A stretch of DNA of 64,000 nt, from positions 151,043,501 to 151,107,500 of the forward strand of contig JAZBRS010000026.1 of assembly GCA_037176725.1 (NCBI GenBank), written 5' to 3'. Of the stretch, positions 58,835 through 64,000 are shown one piece after another. The stretch comes from Posidonia oceanica (lineage: Eukaryota > Streptophyta > Magnoliopsida > Alismatales > Posidoniaceae). The notes below the pieces were generated by a model. That model saw only the letters and a program-made list of their open reading frames with translations, did no database searches and was not told the origin of the DNA. How positions within the stretch are numbered: position 1 is the stretch's first letter; every line of letters begins with the position of its first letter. Position numbers and translations under genes: made by a program.

Positions 58835-58843
58835 AGGGAGGGG
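58835..58843 (+). promoter_or_regulatory. Element A polypurine tract
   Basis: agggagggg lies four bases before the 3' LTR, identical to element B. gctcaggg (58831-58838) overlaps it and pairs perfectly with ccctgagc at 58799-58806. Confidence 0.82.
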
Positions 58844-58847
58844 CATC

Positions 58848-61800
58848 TGTAGACATCTCGTTTTAACAGACCTTTTAGGTGGAATTGCTGGACGTTGGCT
58901 CGGAGGAAGGTATTGCCAAACCGGCTACAAAACCTAACCCAAATCCAACCCAAAACCACCAATTTCCAAGCCTAATTCCAATTCATAACCTGACCTAATC
59001 CCAAGCCCATTTGCAGCCCAGCCACTGAATTGCATGTTTAGGCGCCACATGCACAGGCGACTGAGGTCTGAACTCTGTCGCCAGTATTGGTGGCGACTGA
59101 GTTAGGCGCCAAGTGCTGCGGTGACTTTCTGCAACTCAGAACCACCGCCCAAGCTTCCCTACCATGGCCGCTGCCAGTCGTCACCGCTTGCCACACCCGT
59201 CCCCTCCAGAGTTACTCGTCACTACGGCCACGCACTACGCGTCAAACGCGAGTAACTCCCTACCACCGGTCACCGTCCTCCGCTGCGGCCTTCCTGTGGA
59301 CTCAGCCCTCACTACAACTCCGTCGAACTCCCTGCCACCGGCCTGCCATCGACGACTTCGTCGCCGCTCCTGCCACCACCTCTGACCGCCCTTGGCTCCC
59401 GCGTCCTCTCACAGCCTCTCATAGCCCGCCTTTGGCCTCCGCCTGCCACGCCGTCGCTTCCCCTTTCTCCTTCCTCTTTGAACCAAACCAGAGCATAGCA
59501 GCAACTTCAAGGGACTCGCATCCATTCTCCAGCCCTCGCACTTGCAAACTGGGAGCACCCAAGCAATCCCCTTGCATCCGAGAGCAATCCCCGACCTTCG
59601 GCGAGCAACGCCACGCCTTCCTCCGCCCGCGATTTGCCTCCAAAGTCACGCCGGCGAGCAGCTTTCCACCTCCTCGGCCGCAACTCCGACAAGTGCTTCG
59701 GGTTGGTTGTTCTCACCCTACTGCTTGCTTGAGGGTCTGAGAACGTTCCCGAACCTTCCTCCTGAGCGGCCACCTTGGCAGCAGCCTCCTTTGTGCCCTC
59801 AGCCGCCCTAACGGCTGTGGTGGCATGGCGTCGCCGGCGGGCCCGACGGAGGCGGGAAAAGCGACGTCGGCCCCTCTCCGCGTCTGGCATGCACTTCCAA
59901 GCCTCCTTCCCTATGCCACGACGCTTTCCAGCCCAGCTTTTGGGTCATTGGCCGCACGAGCGGCTGGCCTCCGACAGCCACGGCGGTGCAAAAAGGGCAG
60001 TGGTGGGTGGAGCGATTTGGGCCACCTCACGCCATGCTGAGGGCATGATTAGGGCCGTGGGAACATCGCGGACATTCCCTGATCATCGCTGGCCTTTTCC
60101 TAGCCGTGTGGATGGCACAGTTTACCGATGAAGTCCACTGGAATTCCAAGTTGGGCGCCGCTTGAGGCGACGACCAGTTGCAGAGCAGCTGTCGTTGGCC
60201 CTGACTTTGGGCTGACATCCCTAGCGGCCTAGGCCATCTTTTTGCATTCTTATTGTTCCTACATGTGCATGGATATTTCAGCTTTAATCTTGCATGTTTA
60301 AATCTCTATTTGCTTGTGCGTCGGTAACAGGGCTTGGCTCCAAAGTCGGCTGTCCGGACAGTTGGGTTGCAGTTATAGCTGCCTCTCCAAGGGGCGACTG
60401 ACTGCAACTCAGCAGATCGTCGGCCCGACTTTGCGCCAGCGTGCCTCATTGCCCAGACCCCCTCGTTTGGCTCGCTGTTAGTTTCCTTGCAATCGTGGAT
60501 GTTTTAGCTTTAATCTTGCATGTTTAAATCTCTGTTTGCTTGTGCGTCGCGAGCAGGGCTTGGCTCCAAAGTCGGCTGTCTGGACAGTTGGGTTGCAGTC
60601 ATAGCTGCCTCTCCAAGGGGCGACTGACTACAACTCAGCAGACCGTCGGCTTGACTTTGCGCCGACGTGCCTTATTGCCCAGACCCCCAATTGGCTCGCT
60701 GTTAGTTTCCTTGCAATCATGGATGTTTCCTCTGCAGCTTTGCATCATTTGTTTTGATTTCTTGCATCGCATGGGTTCCAGATCTAGCCCAGAATTTGGT
60801 TGTCTGGAACACAGGTTTGCAGATTGAGCCGCCATCTAGGGAGACGACCCACCTACAAACTCCGGTAGTTCTTCAGGCCAACTTTGGACCGCTGTAGCCG
60901 GCAACCCATGCACCCATTTCCCCATCTGATAGCTTGCTTGCATACCCTGATATGCCATCTTTAGTTGCATATAATCATTCGCATGTTTTCGAGTTGCTTG
61001 CATGCCTTGATCGCCCATTTGAGTTTGCTGTTTTGGGAGGTCTGTAACAATGGCTACCGCCTGTCGAGGAGGCGACCTACACAGCCACCTCTGTGATAGG
61101 CGACGAAGCCTTGTTTCAGGCAGCCCCTTTGCCCTTGCTTTGCCGCCCTGTGTTGCGGCCGCTTTTGCATTCCACTTGCATAGTTTCGTTCCTTGGCATG
61201 CCCTCTGTGCTGCCATGCAACCATTTTCGCATTTCAGATTTAATTCGCTAGCCTCACCGAGGTGATAAGCCGCTGTTCAGACTCTGCATGGTCTGGCCGC
61301 TGCCTGTGTTACTGGCGACCAGTCTGGTTGCCTAGATGGTCGGTGACTCACTCTGCAGGCCATACAGCAGCCTGTATCCCCCATTTGCCGCATTGCATTT
61401 CGCCCCTTTAGCTTGTTTTGTTTGCATCCTAGTTTCCTAAGCCTCGTTTGCTGCCGCATTATCGCGTTTCCTTGTTTTAATTTGATTTCTGGCATATTTG
61501 CAAAGCTTGCATCCTTTGTAAACCCACATTGCATGTCGCATCGCATTGCATACTTTACCGCCGTTTGGTTTTCCGCCTGCATTGCATTAGGGCAGTGATG
61601 CTTACTGCCTAGGCGTTCTTATGAACCAGGGTTTGCCCATTCGAAACCCTTGCAGCGTTGCTGTGCCTATAGGTTGCACGTTTAATTCCCCTTGCATTGC
61701 ATCCAGGCACTTTGGTATTTAAAGCATTAGGCATGCATAGCATCTGTCGCCTTCGGGTGTACAATAAAGGGCAAGCAATTGCCAATATTCCTGCTTATGC

Positions 61801-62179
61801 GAGCGATAAAACCTAGAAAGATCGATTCCTTAGGCGTGTCGGGGGTGCCTAATACCTTCTCCGCATGTAACAAGAGTCCTTACCCTTCTCTGGGCTGCAT
61901 CGAACTTGTGTCGTGCATCTGTATTGTTTTCGCATGCTTTCTAATTGCATTAGCTTTCCTTGCACGTTCTTTATCTATTTTTCCTATTTTTTTTTATTTT
62001 AATAAAATTAGGTGGTGACTCCCTTTTCTCTTTTTCCCTTTGATTTTCGTCTCTATTTTCAGTGTCTTTTGAGTCGAGTTTCCTCCTTGGATTCACCTGC
62101 ATATAGTGAACCTAGTTCCGATCGATGCACGCGAGCTTTGGCATCGTGCATGGATGATCCGAATTTCAGGATTACTACA
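58848..62179 (+). repeat. Element A 3' LTR
   Basis: Runs from TGTAGACATC to GGATTACTACA. It has the same features as the 5' LTR: duplicated 224-227-bp units (60291 and 60518), the ggcagt/actgcc hairpin (61591-61609) and the terminal hairpin near 62127-62151. The 9-bp perfect inverted repeat of the 5' copy (10437-10459) is partly decayed here. Confidence 0.93.
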
Positions 62180-62184
62180 GGGAC
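62180..62184 (+). repeat. Target-site duplication of element A, right copy (GGGAC)
   Basis: Identical to 8238-8242; the leader of element D resumes immediately after. Confidence 0.9.
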
Positions 62185-62674
62185 GAGTTGGTCGGTCTAC
62201 CCCCTTGTCTGGGGTCGTGTCGGTGTTAGTAGAGGGTATAGCCCATGCTTTGGCTGGGTCGAGGCTCCTAACACACTACCCGTTACTACCTGAGCTTTGG
62301 CCAGGATTTAGACAGGGACCTACATTTCTAACCTGAGTCTATAAACCCATACCCATGAGCGAGTCCGAGTATGGAGCCTACTCAGGACATACATGGTGAG
62401 AGAGCGCATGATAGGACATTCATCTGCATGTATGCCATTCATATCACCATAACTACTTGCATCGCGTCTTCTATCCAGGTCCTAACCTAATTTGCTTTGC
62501 CTATTTACAGGTAGGTGTGAGGTCCTTAGCCGGAGCTCGAGCATCTCTGTCCCGGGCAGCTCCCCGTGGTCCCCCTCTTTTCTGGGCTGTTCGTTGCCTT
62601 TGACGATAGCTCGTCCTAGGACTCATGCGTCTCCTTTTCACTACAGCTCTATCCTTACCTGCTCGCGGTCAGCC
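62185..62674 (+). other. Element D leader, right part
   Basis: It continues the block shared with A, B and E: acccc-ttgtct-ggggt hairpin (62200-62215), gtcgtgtcggtgttagtaga, and a pyrimidine-rich run ending in tttacag (about 62510) before gag, as in the other leaders. Confidence 0.75.
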
Positions 62675-64000
62675 ATGGCCTAGCATGCCAGCGAGCCTCT
62701 GCTTTCTGTTGCATTAGAGGAGATCCCGGTCTCGGTCTCTCCTACTTCTACAGCTTCCCCTTCTCTCCATGCATTCCGTTTCTAGGTGCATGATGACCCT
62801 TTGCTTACTCCGAGACGACCGTGGGTCATAGTCGGTTCAAAGCCCGTCAATGATTCCGTCGCAGTGACCACCACTCGGGCTCTGGATACCCGGCCTCTGG
62901 ATACTTGGCCTCTTGCCCCTTCCTCGGGCCTTCTTGTTTCAGGAATTCAGCCGACTACGGCTACCTCGGCTGAGGGGTCTATCCCTCTCATCTCGTTTGC
63001 ACTCATGCCCCTTTCAACGACCATTCCCTTGCATCCTGGCTCGTCAGTCGACGAGCCCTCTACCATGCAAGCGCAGCATCTGATGGCTATGGCCCAGAGG
63101 TTGCGAGGCATGGCTCTTTCCCTCGGACCTACTTCTTCACTCCCTCCTTTTCTGACCCCTAAGGTTCCGGTGCAACCCCCCTTGGCTTTGCAAGCTCACC
63201 CCACTGCACTTCCGCCCTTGCCATCGCCCTCTCTCCTCATAGCTTTGGTGATGAGGGTGCCTTATCTGCCTCCTGCACTTACACAGTACTGTGCACAGCA
63301 TGCAACTCCCTCACCTGGTGGCTAGTCCCCTGGATTGGTAGGCTCACAACAACTCCTAAGCCCATTGCCCGGAACAGTACCGATGCAACAACTACTGCTC
63401 CCACACACTGCACAGCATGCTATCTACTCGTCCCCTACGCATCAGCAGATTCAAGCTTCAGCATGCATGTCACCGCCTCTGCACCCTCGCACGGGTATGC
63501 TGGCCCTCACGCCTTGACACCAGGGGACGTGATGGTGGATCCAGAGGAGTGCATTCGCGCAACCCACACAGCATACGCGGCACCTACCTCAGCTGCACCG
63601 CTCTCATCTGCAGCGGCCTCAGACGCCCTCCTTGCCAGGGTCGGTGATCTAGAGAGAGCACTTCGTCAAGTGCAAGGCTAGGACCGCTAGTCCTACCAAT
63701 TCCGGGACCTCTGCTACTTTCCAAAGGCGACACTCCCAGCGAACTTCCGCATCCCAGAATTTGATAAATACAGTGGTAGAGGCTTCCCAATCTCCCACCT
63801 GAAGGTGTACTACATCGACCTTGTCTAGCTTTAGGCTGATGACAGACTACTGATACGTTTGTTCCAGAAGAGTCTGACGGGGCCCGCACTCAAGTGGTTC
63901 ACATCCCTTGACATGGCCACCATCAAGACTTGGGATGACCTTTCTCAGGCGTTCCTGGACCAGTATTCCTTCAACCTTGACTTGATCCCTAAACGTGAGG
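62675..64000 (+). pseudogene. Element D gag (runs off the window)
   Basis: Begins at ATG 62675, in the tcagccatgg context shared with A and E. The second codon after it is TAG in place of CAG. The Pro/Ser/Thr-rich N-terminal part is open from 62786 to 63325, followed by a frame change near 63450. From 63463 one frame with a few TAG codons reads ARVGDLERALRQVQ, FDKYSGRG, HLKVYY, RLLIRLFQKSLTGPALKWFTSLDM and FLDQYSFNLDLIPK, the gag core, to the window end. It is more diverged from A, B and E than those are from one another. The rest of D lies to the right. Confidence 0.82.

Larger units (their letters stand above)
8243..62179 (+). mobile_element. Element A: near-complete Tat/Ogre-type Ty3/gypsy retrotransposon interrupted by element B
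   Basis: It is bounded by LTRs of 3328 bp (8243-11570) and 3332 bp (58848-62179) and by GGGAC duplications. Without element B it is about 21.5 kb. Internal order: PBS, leader, gag, protease, linker, RT, RNase H, archaeal-type RNase H (split by B at 20056/52443), integrase, spacer, plant-mobile-domain-like frame, hairpin arrays, PPT. In two samples totalling about 440 bp the LTRs differ at roughly 7% of sites, mostly transitions. The LTR upstream half is unrelated to that of B, C and E, but the internal region is clearly homologous. It is not autonomous now: stops and frameshifts occur throughout. Confidence 0.93.

Overview
The window is plant nuclear repeat DNA. I found no host gene, tRNA or rRNA in it. 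It is a stack of very large Ty3/gypsy LTR retrotransposons of the Tat/Ogre type. The evidence is the gene order gag, protease, reverse transcriptase, RNase H, a second RNase H, integrase; a primer-binding site matching the 3' end of plant tRNA-Arg (TGGCGACTCCGCTGGGGA type); LTRs of 3.3 to 6.1 kb; an extra open frame after integrase; and tandem repeats just before the polypurine tract. Elements of this kind fill large angiosperm genomes. I cannot name the species.

Layout. Five elements are nested. Element D (plus strand) is the oldest visible host: the last 29 bp of its 5' LTR (7622-7650), its PBS, its leader (7670-8242, resuming at 62185) and its gag (62675 to beyond 64000). Element E (minus strand, 1-7621) sits in the LTR of D; its gag, leader, PBS and whole 5' LTR are visible. 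Element A (8243-62179, about 21.5 kb without its insert) sits in the leader of D with a perfect GGGAC duplication. Element B (20057-52442, about 26.3 kb without its insert) sits in the second RNase H domain of A with a perfect CGTAC duplication. Solo LTR C (37069-43194) sits in B between integrase and the extra frame, with a perfect ATATG duplication. By eye the two LTRs of A differ at about 7% of sampled sites and those of B at about 3.5%, which agrees with the nesting order.

Elements A and B have the same plan: LTR, tRNA-Arg PBS, a leader of about 1.1-1.5 kb with a conserved hairpin and a 3' splice-site-like sequence, gag with a CHHC-like knuckle, protease followed by a G-patch-like motif, a long Ala/Ser/Gln/Glu linker, RT, RNase H, archaeal-type RNase H, integrase, a spacer, a frame of about 390 codons resembling the plant mobile domain, a 3' tandem array, polypurine tract and LTR. 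All coding regions are broken. In A the 4 kb from protease to RNase H holds 14 stop codons and no frameshift; most stops align with glutamine codons in B, as expected for decay of methylated cytosine.

The most unusual signal is in the 3' untranslated regions of A and B. Each has a tandem array of about 1.5 kb made of short hairpins. The two arrays have unrelated sequences. Within each array the stem arms change between units while remaining complementary. In both elements the array is preceded by long, mutually exclusive CCAGGG/CCCTGG hairpins and followed by an 8-bp stem whose 3' arm overlaps the polypurine tract. Percent differences, hairpins and repeat periods were read by eye.
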